From Cranoglanis bouderius (taxonomy: Eukaryota > Chordata > Actinopteri > Siluriformes > Cranoglanididae), in assembly GCA_023630585.1 (NCBI GenBank), contig CM042544.1, forward strand, positions 23,540,256 to 23,604,255: a stretch of 64,000 bases of DNA. The letters are read 5' to 3'. Both the position numbers and the translations under genes were made by a program. The notes beneath the pieces were generated by a model. The model ran no database searches. It was not told where the DNA came from and saw only the letters and a program-made list of their open reading frames with translations. Shown here piece by piece: positions 50,911-62,841 of the stretch (the first letter of the stretch is position 1; every line of letters begins with the position of its first letter).

Positions 50911-51841
50911 GGCCTCCAGCGTAATGCTGCAGTTCTAATACATTTTGCCTCACTAAAATCACTTATAAAGCATCTTTACTGAATATTTTTTTTAAAAAGC
51001 CTAAAGATCACGCTTTTAGGAACGTCATATACCTTTTTCTTCCTTATATGAATCTTTATAGATTGTGTCTCTGTCATCCATGTTTCGTTTGTTGTCATTT
51101 GGAACTTCTTTTTGTTAATTGATTTTTGTTGCATTCAAATGCAAATAACGTTAAAATTGTATTTTATTTCATAGCAAATTATATAGATTTTATAGCGGTT
51201 CCATTCATCGTGTAACACACTGTAATACACTGACAATTCAGTGAGAAAATACATTAGTTGATTATAGACAGTAATAAATATCACTTGATTATATGAGGCT
51301 GCTTAGGAGTGGTGCTGTGTCTTTCAGCTAAGCTATTTTGCTTAGCAGAGATGAAGACGTCCTGTGGGATTACTGACTACTAGTGAGTGAGACAAGCTGC
51401 TCTCACAACATTGTCCATAATTTGCCCTTTATATATATATTTTATATGCCCTTTATATACCTCTGCGCTGGAAACATATTTCACGGCTGAGAAAGACATA
51501 TTCACAAGCAAAATAGTGACCGTGTATCTGTGATGTGCAGTCTTGTGTTTGTACTTCACATGTTATATGTTGTGCCAAGAAAGATTTCTTACTACTGTAC
51601 ACAAATTATATAGAGGAATGACAATAAAACCATTGACTAAAATACCAAAAACTGAAATAAGCTTTGAAGTGAGTTGATTTACTTAAATATCATTATTAAT
51701 ATATATATATATTTTTTCCCCCTGTGGAGAAGGGAAAAAAATCTAAGAAAAAATGTGCAGTCAAATTTCAGTTTAAATGTTTCACCCTACTTTTTTTTAA
51801 CATGTAACAAAAATCGAGGCCAACATTGTTATCTTTCAGCC

Positions 51842-52117
51842 CTGCTGGAAAAAAAACAATAGAAACCATCACAGAAATTCCACTACAAATACCATTACAA
51901 ACCACCAGCTGTTAACCATTAAACCATTACCATTATTGGTCCTTAATGGTATCCACTAGACATAACATGCCACCAACAGAAGGCAAATTACCAGTAGAGA
52001 ACCACATGGACCATTACAGTTTACATTCAAACCAATACAATTCCCATTATAGCCATTAAAACCATTACAAATTCTATGAGGGTTTCTATTGTTGTTCTTT
52101 TTTTTTTTCCAGTAGGA
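51842..52117. mobile_element. MITE with CCTGCTGG/CCAGTAGG termini
   Basis: The left end CCTGCTGGAAAAAAAACAAT and right end ATTGTTGTTC...CCAGTAGG form imperfect inverted repeats that extend to ATAGAAACC / GGTTTCTAT. The interior is built of CCATTACA-type words. There is no coding capacity. Superfamily uncertain. Confidence 0.7.
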
Positions 52118-53417
52118 AGCATGATTGACTTACTTATTTCCTGTAGGTCAGTGTTATGAAGTTCTGTTCCATAATCCTAATGAATCCTACACTTAGTGAA
52201 GTTGCAATGGCTGTACAGTATTGCAACAGGCTACTCCAGGACTCCGACTGGAAAAATTATATCGAATCTATATTGATGCTACGGTTTACTGATGTCCATA
52301 ATTACTTCATGTAATTTACACTTGATAATCAGCATTTTGACATCAGTGTGTTTTGTACTGAAGTGTAAAATGAAAGTAATATAGCCTGACCTTCAATCAA
52401 AGATGAAAGCAAAGACTGAGAACGTCTCTCATCCTCCATCTTTATATCGTCCCTTTTTCTCCACTTCTTCTTTTATTATTCCATCAAATCATGTCTTATA
52501 GGCCTGGATTCATTAAGATGTTACTCATCAATCAGGAATTCTTTGCAGAGTTGTTAGTTGCAGAGTCACATTTTAATTAAAAGTCACTCAGTATGGCACA
52601 TGAACAGTCCTGTCATGAGACTGTAGAGGGGACATTTGTAGATCCTGGTACAGAGCTTTTCTTCATGGCTAATCTGCTTAGTGTCACCAATAAGATCTGG
52701 GAGAAAGCCTTTAAGAGAAACGTCAATGTAAAGGTCCTTAGTGAAATCGTTAAAACACTGTTGATGCGTTTGCAGTTCAAGTGCAATAGTTGCCACATTT
52801 ACATAATAAGTACATCCCTATTTAATTGTTTTGCTATGATCTTGTAAAAAAAAAAATTAAAAAAAAAGTGATATGCTACACATTTCTACAGTACTACTGC
52901 ATGTACCAGTTCTCCACACATTTACTGTATTGCAAGACTTATGACCACTGTACTATAAAGACTTAAAGAACTCATTAAGCACTAAGCAAACACCTCTGTT
53001 ATTGCTAGTAAATATATTGATTCATATATAAAGTGTGGATAGCATTTTTCAATATACATACCCATGCTCTCAGATAGGGAGAGACGAGAGTTTTTCAGCT
53101 CAATGTCTAAGTGCTCTCGAAAAGAACATCATCTACTGGGTATTTATTTTATTTTATTTTTTCTTTTGTGAGGGAATGAAGCTGGGCAATTCACTTCCCA
53201 ATCACATAACAAATGAAAAGAGTCTGATTTTAATTTTAATCACATAGTACAGAGGTGATATCAGAATGATGCATTCATGTGTACAACCTGGTGAGTAACT
53301 TTTCCTTCAGTCCAGTGGTATATAGGGGTATATTAAAAATATATATACTTTAGTAATTTCTTCCTTAAACTGTACAATTATTATTCAAGGATTATTATTA
53401 TTGGAGTACCCTCTGTT

Positions 53418-53418
<1 letters not shown>

Positions 53419-53476
<58 letters not shown>

Positions 53477-53517
53477 TAACACACACAAACACACACACAC
53501 ACACAGACACACACACG
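53419..53517. repeat. (CA)n compound microsatellite
   Basis: An AC run of about 27 units, a TAGTA break, then ACACACAAAC/ACACAGAC variants. Confidence 0.95.
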
Positions 53518-54655
53518 ATTGTTTAAGCTCATGAATGCTCCACTGGGCAGTAATGAAGAGGAAGGAGCAATGATGAGAGAAACACCTGTTCACAGCAAGA
53601 AGCTAGAGAGACCAAAAACTAGACACAAGCCCTCACCAAATCTTCCCATTAACACAAAATGACACTCTCAAAAAATAATACACACAAACTGATCAGATTC
53701 CACTTAAATAATAGCTTTTAAACTAATGTCCATGCATATGTATTTTGTATTTGCTCATTTTTCTGGACACTGGATAGTTTTGCATTGACACACGACCATT
53801 GTTTTTAGACAGCCATCCACAAGATGGTAGTAGTCCACCAATTTCCAGTCTATGTGCAGTTTAACACTATGCATGAGGTGGCAGTCAACCATTAAAGTAA
53901 AGCAACACTTCATTTCATGCATGAGTTGATTTTTAAACCCTCTTCTTAGCCAAATCATTTTGGGAATCATTGTTCCTAAGCATGTGAGATTTCTGCGATT
54001 GTTTTGGGAAGGGATTTCTAGGATTGGCACACTGCTGACTTAACCATGACATACCACTGAAGATGGGAGTTAGTAGGAGGCAAACGTGTAATAAAAAAAA
54101 AAAAAATGTTTTTAAAAAAGAAAGAAAGAAAGAAAGAAAAAGAAAAAAAGGAGCTCACATAAGAGTTCAGATAAGTTCTTCACAAAAAGAAACGGCATAT
54201 AGAGACCACCTGAATGTTCTTTGTGCTTGCTTTAAAGTGTGTTGCTGGGCTCGGACTCGGATAAAATGGCCAGTGAGATAATGAATATGCATTACTTCAC
54301 AGTGTTGTGCCATATTTGAAATATAATACACCTGGGAGGCTTTAGAGGGCTTTCTGAGGCTCTTCTTTAGCACATTCTAAAGTGCTCAAGCACTGCTGAG
54401 GGGAGTAGCACAGGTAACATAGTGATTGGTCAGGTCAAGTGTTTACGCTAGAGAGAGCAGAGCAAGAGCAATCTTTGCTCAGCATCCTCTTTGTCTACAC
54501 TTAGTGAAGATCAATGGCTCAATGACGAAGCCTGCTATATTCATCCGACAATTCTGATAACACCACTCCATAGCAGGGAACTTTCATGCATTTTTTTTTT
54601 TTTTTAGGTAAGAAGCACTTGCTTGGATAAAATCCTTTACATTTTAACCTTCACC

Positions 54656-54667
54656 TCCCCCCCCCCC

Positions 54668-54716
<49 letters not shown>
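54656..54716. repeat. Poly(C)-(TC)n tract
   Basis: A C run of about 14 followed by about 23 CT units. Confidence 0.95.
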
Positions 54717-54720
<4 letters not shown>

Positions 54721-56993
54721 ATGTCCCCCACCCACACACTAAATTTAAGCACAACAGCACAGGGTAGATAATTACAATTTCAAAACCATTTGCCAGATCA
54801 TTACCACCTAATCCCCTGTTTCATCTGATGAGTCACGCGTCTCATTTAGCATGGTGCTGGACAGCTCAAAGTTCTTTTTTTTTCCCCTTTTCATAAACAT
54901 CACTGTCCCTTGGTCTCTTTCTTACTCCAACTAGTTTAATGATTTGCATTTGTCAGCTAAGCACTTATTTGCAAACCCTTTATTTTCTTCATAAATGAAT
55001 CATAACCAAGATTTAATGATAACTATATTTAAGTGCTTGAGTTGTTCTCCTTCTATTTCCATTCAAATTGAATTTAAATTAGAACATTGTTTTAATGCTT
55101 TCTCTCTTGATCATTTGGTAACATCTACAAAGAGATTCCTTCTAACCAAATCAGAGACAATTAAATGTAAGTTTAACCTAATGTTTCACGTGCATTCAGC
55201 CCACCATGGACTAGCACGGACTAGATCACCATAGCAACAGTACTGAGCACATTGAATTGATAAACGGGCTGGCTGATTTTCACTACTCCGTGTCCAAATC
55301 TTGTTGAAAAATATTTTCTATTGTCTTTTCATAACTTTACAGCATTGATAATATTCCTGTCACATTTATATCGTCTGACACGAGAAAGTCCATGCCAATG
55401 AGAGACCATAAGAGGCATTTGCTAGAGCCAGGTATTTCATTATTGCACATGTGAAATGATTATGAAGAACATAGCATTAAGTTTTGTCACAATTCTTCTT
55501 TAAAAAAATAAGCAACAACATATAGAAAATTATATCAAGCCAATCATTTATTCATTAACTGCAGTACTTTTAAAAAATATATATATTTTTTATATCTTAC
55601 ATTAAGCGAATTAAAGCAAATTATAGAAAATTTACTCATTTCCATTGTCAGTAATCAAAGAATGTGACTAAATATATACTCAAATTCCTTTTAAATATAA
55701 TACCTGTTCAGCCGAAACTATGAGCAAGGTAATTTGTTACAAATATAATGAGCTAAAAATTCACAAAGGGGAGTTTATTGGGGTTGTTTTTTCCAGCCTC
55801 TCACATCAACATCCCATGTTTCACTGGCGTCCACTTTGACCTCTTGACCTCATCCTGAGTGACCACACAGACCAGGTCAGTGTGGCCGCCATGGCTGCAC
55901 AGGTCCTTCGAAACGGATGGCTTTAGTCCAAAAGGACATAGCAGACCTTGCAGATGAGTAGGTCAGAACTCAATAAATCACGTCTGACTTGTGACCTAAG
56001 GTTCGGACAGGAGAAAAAATAGAGATCAATGACACAGCCCGTGATGCCGTCCCATAGCTCTTACCGTCCACTTTTACTTCTTGCTTGGATTTGTTTATGG
56101 TGTCTGGTCCTGGCTGAGGAAATGATTTTTAAAAGCAATCGATATATGACAGGAAATGTTTTCTCACGGTCAACCTGTGTTACTCTGACACTCACCACAC
56201 TCATACTGATGATAGATGTGTACGAAACTGGAGGCTGATGTGCTGGAATGTCGTATTCTTCCGAAGAGGTTTCTGCATGAATGGAATGTGTGTTAATCAC
56301 AAAGAAAACCTTGAGCCATAGTAAAATTCATGCAGTGGGATATCCTACATCCAGATTCATAGCAATAGTCGGCCCCCAGAAGACTAGACCATATCCCATA
56401 ATATAACTCAACAAATTATGTATTGAAGCACACTGCAGCTGCAAAGCCCAGGCTAAACGAATCGAGGCGAAACAGCAAAGACCATATTACTGCAGTAAGA
56501 ATGCACACTAAAGACAAATAAATCTTTCTTCTTTATTCATTTTTTCAGAATTAGGATCAGAATGTTGCTTTTACAACAGTTCACGGCATGTACTATAAAT
56601 GTTTATGACCCCTTTAACACTGCCTGTCATAGAATATAAATTATAATCTGTATAATAGGATGTATCACAAAATTCACAACATTGCACAAGATTCCTTAAA
56701 CTTTTTTCTTTTTTTAATTCTCTAGCAAATTTTAACATTTAGAACCGGTGCTGCACTGATTTAAGAGTTGTGACAGATATACATGCGCACACAGACAAAG
56801 ACTTCAATAAAACTGGTGATTTGAGTGTGTTGTGGGGATAGATAGGTTGAATAAACAGTTATGTTTTGTTGTAATCCCTGTAAACCCAAGTCCGGAATAC
56901 TCGCTATGTAGAGATGAGAGCCGTCACTCACAGCTTTAATCTTCTTCTCTCCACCACCATCGGCTGATCCGCTTTCTGATGCAGCTAATTTTC

Positions 56994-56994
<1 letters not shown>

Positions 56995-57051
<57 letters not shown>
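56995..57051. repeat. (GT)n microsatellite
   Basis: About 28 units. Confidence 0.95.
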
Positions 57052-57052
<1 letters not shown>

Positions 57053-57189
57053 TAAGAATCGTATTCGCAGAGCGTTAAACTTAATGTACAGAATGCAACA
57101 TGCAATGTCATATACAATAAAAACCTAGATTGGATTTTTATTTTCTTCTGGAGATAGAACTACTCCTGTAAACATAAAAAAAAAATCCA

Positions 57190-57625
57190 TTACAGACCAA
57201 TCACCTGGTTCACATATGAAATGCGTGTGTTTTTACAATATTGTGGTTTTAGACGCTTTCATACATCACACACTTTTCACATGTAGTACGTGGTTTTTTT
57301 TCCCACACATTAATCATTTATTTCCATGTGTTAATTTTTCACACGTTGGGCATGTGGCATTATTTTCCACCTGTGATTCCTCACACAATTCAGTTATTTT
57401 CACATGTTAATATTTCATGTGTTTTCATTTTTCAGATTTGATTTTCTCACATCTGAAAATTACTGTAGTGGTCACAGGATGAGTGTTTACTTGAGTTCAG
57501 AGGTGCAATATTGGGGTGTAAATGTGGAAACGCACTTTCACATGTGTTTCACGTGATCACAGCTTGTTCACGTATGTGAAAAACTTATGTTCACATCAGA
57601 AATGTGACTTTTATTTCACAGTGTG
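57190..57625. repeat. Degenerate TTTCACATGTG-type repeat
   Basis: Words TTTTCACATG, CACATGTG, TTTCACACG and TCACATGT recur in both orientations across about 430 bp. It is an imperfect array that can fold back on itself, without coding potential. Confidence 0.55.
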
Positions 57626-58155
57626 GCCCTTCAATAGCATACAAGCCTTGTATGGGAAGGACGCATCCACATTGTCTTCACACTTCTCATAAAGGTAACA
57701 CGGAAAATACAACTTAATGTTGTCCATATAACCATTTGTTTCATTGTTGATGAGACAAGAATCCCATTAACATGTTTGCTCACATGTCAGTCCACACCGC
57801 CAACTAATAAATTGCATCCTACTGCTATTTGTAGTCAACACATATGAACAATGACCATACTACTAGTGACATCGACTGGTTACTTTCTAATGTTCCTGCA
57901 TTGTGTATGTAGTGTCCTGGTGTGTGTCTGGTCTGGCAGTAGTTATGAGAGATGAATAGGGGCCTTGCCTCATGTTGAACTAACTTTGATTCTGCTGTGT
58001 GTGGGAGAACCGCAAGGGTTAAGGCACATGTTCTGAAACAACAGATTGACACTGGCCCCTGAGGAAGATGAAAAGCTGCTCCATCAGCCTTGGAAAATGT
58101 TGGCATAATGTGTTTTTATTTACTGGAACTTTCTTTGAACTTAAACACCACATGC

Positions 58156-58180
58156 TTTTTTTTTTTTTTTTTTTTTTTTT
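58156..58180. repeat. Poly(T) tract
   Basis: A run of about 25 T. Confidence 0.9.
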
Positions 58181-58342
58181 AAATCCTACAAAACACATGG
58201 AGGCACTTTACTTTTAATTAATATAAACTAAATAAATTAATAGAAACTAAATAAATCATATTAAGTTTGAATGGCTTTAATTGGTCATTGAATTCTTCAG
58301 GTAAGCTATAACAGATAATGTTAATGTCATGTTCAGAAGAAA

Positions 58343-58345
<3 letters not shown>

Positions 58346-58401
<56 letters not shown>
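58346..58401. repeat. (GT)n microsatellite
   Basis: About 28 units. Confidence 0.95.
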
Positions 58402-58403
<2 letters not shown>

Positions 58404-59040
58404 ATTATTGACATTAAATAGTTTACAATGTCATGGGTTAACCACAATGGATCAACTTAAATATTCAACTCTTGTGGTAATTAGGTGCCATTGGTGAACT
58501 CATATGTTTAGTGTGGAACGTGCAGGCTGGCTGACAGGATTTATCAGGAACACAGGACATAATAATCAGTCGAGTCATTATCCTCATTAACTTATCTTTG
58601 GAAATGAAAGTTGTCTTTCGTGGCATAAACAATAAAGGGGCAAAATGAAACAAAACAACAACAAAAAAAGAACCTCTTGATTTGTCGACTGATAATGAAG
58701 CAGAAGCATACAGCTGTTTACTATAATTGTTGGACCTATTTTTTTTTGTAAGCGTTTTCGAAATAGATGGAGCAAACTGAAAAGCTGGATTAATCCTGAA
58801 AGCTTGTGCAGTGCTTGACTCTTAGCTATACATGTGCATGGGTCAAAATCACACATTGCTCTTCAGACTAGACGTGAGTCAGTTAAATTTGCATTCCATC
58901 ATTTTCGAGTTAGAAAGTTTTTAAATCTTTAAGTTAGAAAGAAAAAAGGGAAACTGCAGTATACCAGCCAATTCTAGAGGAAAAAGGCTAATTATTAGTT
59001 AGCAGTTCTAATTTCTTAAGAATATATTGCTATAATGATG

Positions 59041-59310
59041 AGAGAGCGGGGGGGGCACGTTTGCCTCGGACCTGCGGAGTTGGGGGTTCGAATTCTGCCT
59101 CCTGTGTGCGCGGAGTTTGCATGTTCTGCCTGTACCGCAGGGGTTTCCTCCGGGTACCCCAGTTTCCTTCCCTAGTCCAAAGACTTCTTGTAGGCTGATT
59201 GGCATTTCCAAACTGTCCGTAGTGTGCGAATGTGTGTGCGATTGTGTCCTATGATGGGTTGGCACCCCGTCCAGGGTGCCCTGAGTTCCCTGGGATAGGC
59301 TCCCAAAAAT
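59041..59310 (+). mobile_element. tRNA-derived SINE (fish type)
   Basis: It includes GCACGTTTGCCTCGGACC and the pol III B box GGGTTCGAATTCTGCCTCC, then GGAGTTTGCATGTTCTGCC, TTTCCTCCGGGTACCCC, a GGCTGATTGGC stretch and GATGGGTTGGCACCCCGTCC. This is the signature of a SINE very abundant in catfish and other teleosts. The tRNA-like 5' part is shortened, with the A box eroded by a G run. Confidence 0.85.
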
Positions 59311-59639
59311 AGTGAAACTAGAAATACTGTACCTGTACATGTGTTTAGAATATATGTAAGTATGATTTTAAAAAAAAAAGGTATATTAATTAGTCTGAAA
59401 TTGTCTAAATAATTGCATGAATGAACTTTTTTGCAAGAATAGAATAAAACTAATTGATTCCCAATTAAGAATGCATGTACTGTCTACTTCCATCTAACTT
59501 CATCTAACTCTATTTCATCTGCTTCCAACATCATTAAGCTACACAGTTAGCTCAGTATTAATGTATTAATACTGTATTTAATTAATTAATTAATTAATGT
59601 TAATTAATACTAATCTATACACTAATACTATAATTAGTT

Positions 59640-59895
59640 CAACAAAAACACAGCAACTGTCATTGATTTTTCCCAGAACCACAGAGAACGCAGAAGAGGA
59701 GTACATTCTCTTCAATTAATTATGTGATTAATCATTTGGTGCCAACTCCCTCCAAATGACTCCCTCTGGATTTTCCTAAACCAAGTTAAAACCGCAGTGC
59801 AGTCATCTGCCCAGACGTTCTGGGTGAAATGTAAATCATTTGCATTTAAGTGCAATAAATGCACACAGCTGGAAGTGCTTGCATGAAACTAAACC
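59640..59895. promoter_or_regulatory. Candidate conserved noncoding/enhancer-like block
   Basis: A non-repetitive block with clustered homeodomain and POU words: CAATTAATTATGTGATTAATC and the octamer ATTTGCAT within AAATCATTTGCATTTAAG. No open frame. Such composition is typical of vertebrate developmental enhancers. Conservation is not tested. Confidence 0.25.
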
Positions 59896-59955
59896 AGTGA
59901 ACACACTGTTTCAAATTTTACTTTGCATGTGGCATATTTTGGGTGGGTAGGGGTT

Positions 59956-59956
<1 letters not shown>

Positions 59957-60001
<45 letters not shown>
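59957..60001. repeat. (GT)n microsatellite
   Basis: About 22 units, followed by a G-rich tract. Confidence 0.95.
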
Positions 60002-60889
60002 GGGGGGTGGGGGTGGGATTTTTTTCCTCACCTCTTCCACATACTACATACAATACTTCTACAGCCTTACACTGTGGCAAGAATGTATTATTTAAAATAT
60101 CTGACTTTTTTTGTCCCAGAAAATACAGCTGAAACTGTTGCACTGGGTGAGGTAGCGCACTAAGGCTGAGATTTATGCCTGGCGGGCATGGAGTCAAGCT
60201 GAGTGTTAATGTGAGCAGAACAGGAGTACAGCTGGCAGGCACTCTTACTATGAAAGAAACACCTCCTCCAACTCCTCTAAGGACTGTTCAGTAAAAACAG
60301 CAGCACTGTATTACAGCCTGCAGCACACAATTATGTAATTAGCAATTCCCTGCATTTTCTACAACTTACTAAAAAAAAACATGTAATGAGATTTGGATGT
60401 TACATTCTGAACGATATGCACTGAAAAAAAAACCTCCCCACTGTTCTCTGTAAAGTGACACTTCCATCTCTCCATCTCTCTGTTTGTTTTGTCTTTGCAT
60501 GAGCATCCTAAATAACTTGCAGCTTTCTCTCAAATAGGCTCCACTGTCTGTCACTGCGCACCTCTCCATCAGCCTCATTCACAGAAAAACACACTCCTAC
60601 TACAGCCTGTAACAGAATCATTGTCTCTGATAAGTACACGGTTTATGTGTAGTAACAAGTAGGAGTGAAATTTCACACCTCAAAGATAAATACAGAGGCT
60701 CCCAGGCTGCAAGTGTGAATGTGCAGGTAAACAGGTTGACGCTGTAAGCGCAGCTGAGAGCGCTTAACTTGGCTCTTGCTCTCTGTAATAGGCTCGCTAT
60801 TGTTCAGCGGTGATGCCTGTGGCTGTTTTCCTTATGAAAATTAAACCTCATTTCACTACATGAGGTACCAAAGAGTACACCAAGAAATA

Positions 60890-60891
<2 letters not shown>

Positions 60892-60931
<40 letters not shown>
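60892..60931. repeat. (CA)n microsatellite
   Basis: About 20 units. Confidence 0.95.
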
Positions 60932-60932
<1 letters not shown>

Positions 60933-61175
60933 ATACTATCCTTGTGAGGACCTTCCAATGATAGTTATTAATGCAGCTAATTAATACTTTGTCTATACAA
61001 ATTTCTAACCCTAGCCTTAACCGCAGTAAACATTTGGCTCTTTTTGTTTTTATTTGAAATTAAAGTTTAGTTTTTTGTAAAAAAAAAAAAAAAAAAAAGG
61101 GAACCAGACAAATGCCCCTACAAAGTCAAAACTGTCAGATATACCTTCTGAGATCCAAGATATAAAAATCCAAGT

Positions 61176-61179
<4 letters not shown>

Positions 61180-61259
<80 letters not shown>
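61180..61259. repeat. (CA)n microsatellite
   Basis: About 39 units. Confidence 0.95.
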
Positions 61260-61260
<1 letters not shown>

Positions 61261-62039
61261 CTTATTTGTCCCTTTCTGTGTATTCTTTGTTACTGTTTTT
61301 TTTTCTTCTTCTTCTAAAATCTCCTCAAAGTCTGAAATACTACCAGTTCGTGTAAATACTAAAGTCAGTGGAATCTAAAGAAACAGCTACAAATAGGTAT
61401 TGCAAACACCTAAATTATTTGGACAGGCATTTTAGATAGCAGATTTAAAATACTTCTTCCTATGACCTGTTGCTCTTGGTAGCTATACAAGACATCCTCC
61501 AAATGTCCTTCCCCAAACATTAGGGTCACCAAATTGGATAAAGACACTTAAACCAGTTCATCGGAGGCAGTGGCTTGTGACTTGTTGCTATGGTGTTAAT
61601 AAACTTAATATCACTAATGGCACGCTACAGGACATCTCTAATCTTTTATTCTCAGTCTAACTGTAGAGGTAAATATGGTTTGAGGAAAACTACCTGTAGT
61701 AGATGTGAGTGGATAAATGAGGCAGGAGGTGATGGATAATGTATGGCATAACTACCATTAGGGAGCCGAATTAAGGACACAGATGGCAACCACTGCCACC
61801 ACTCTTAAGTCTTGTACCTGCTTATAGGGCGTTGTGATTGTCGGACATCTGTGTGCTAGGTTGGCATAAAGCCCACTCAGCCACATACCACCATCTGTCC
61901 GCCCTGGCATTTCAGAGTGTCACTCCTTCTTCTGCTTCTTCATCCCTCTCTTCCTTCATCCGTCTCTTCAGGGCTCCCCTTTAACAAATGTCAATTGAAA
62001 CAAGTAGACAGATGATACCAGAGACACTGCTCACCCCCG

Positions 62040-62040
<1 letters not shown>

Positions 62041-62117
<77 letters not shown>
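62041..62117. repeat. (CA)n microsatellite
   Basis: About 38 units. Confidence 0.95.
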
Positions 62118-62119
<2 letters not shown>

Positions 62120-62289
62120 ATCCAACGCCTCACTGCACCAAGCCCACTTCAGCCCAACAGCAAACACATGCCTGGCTAATCAGCTTAGCGTTTAGCGCTG
62201 ACACTCTCTCTTTCCCTCTCTCCATCCGCCCCCCAAGTACCCAACTCTACACACACAGACACACACACGCAACACTTTGGTGCAGGATT

Positions 62290-62760
62290 AATATCTAATT
62301 ATGTCAGGTCACTCGTCCAGATGGACCCTTGCTCATCCCTTTGTGTCCCCTTCACCTCTCACGTGGGCCCTCTGACCTCCCAAGTCGCCGTGGCAACATG
62401 TCTCGGTGTCCCTCCATGGGCAGGATGTGGGGATGAGACACACAGGTCCCACTCTCTCAGTGAAGATCACTGAAGGCCCAGTAGTTGGTATTCTGGGCCC
62501 ATCACACGCCTGGTTAAGCCCCATGAATAGATGGATGTAGGAGGGAGGATGGCCGTGGCCGTGGCTCTCTGTGTCTGGTGCCAGACAGATGGTCCAGAAC
62601 ACAGAAAACAAGCATTCATTTGAAGAGCATGAATGGCCATAATGCTCGCTTTTTTCTCTCATTAATGTTGGAGGACATAATAGTAGAGAATTGGGAGCTC
62701 GTGGTGTGAAAGGAATACGTCTGTGAGAATTTGTAGACTGACATGAAAAGCCGGCACCCC
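62290..62760. promoter_or_regulatory. Candidate conserved noncoding block
   Basis: A unique-sequence block more GC-rich than its surroundings, between two CA tracts. It has homeobox-like words (GGATTAATATCTAATTATG, CTCATTAATG) and a GCATGAATGGCCATAATGC near-palindrome. A minus-strand open frame through it begins in the CA tract and shows no domain, so I treat it as noncoding. Confidence 0.25.
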
Positions 62761-62780
62761 CTCTTATCACCGCCGTGCTG

Positions 62781-62782
<2 letters not shown>

Positions 62783-62838
<56 letters not shown>
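62783..62838. repeat. (CA)n microsatellite
   Basis: About 28 units. Confidence 0.95.

Positions 62839-62841
<3 letters not shown>

Noticed and set aside
52584..52847. Overlapping open frames on both strands
   Set aside because: No domain, no splice context and no conserved words; probably chance.
53755..54030. 91-codon minus-strand open frame
   Set aside because: Composition and lack of motifs suggest chance in unique intergenic DNA.
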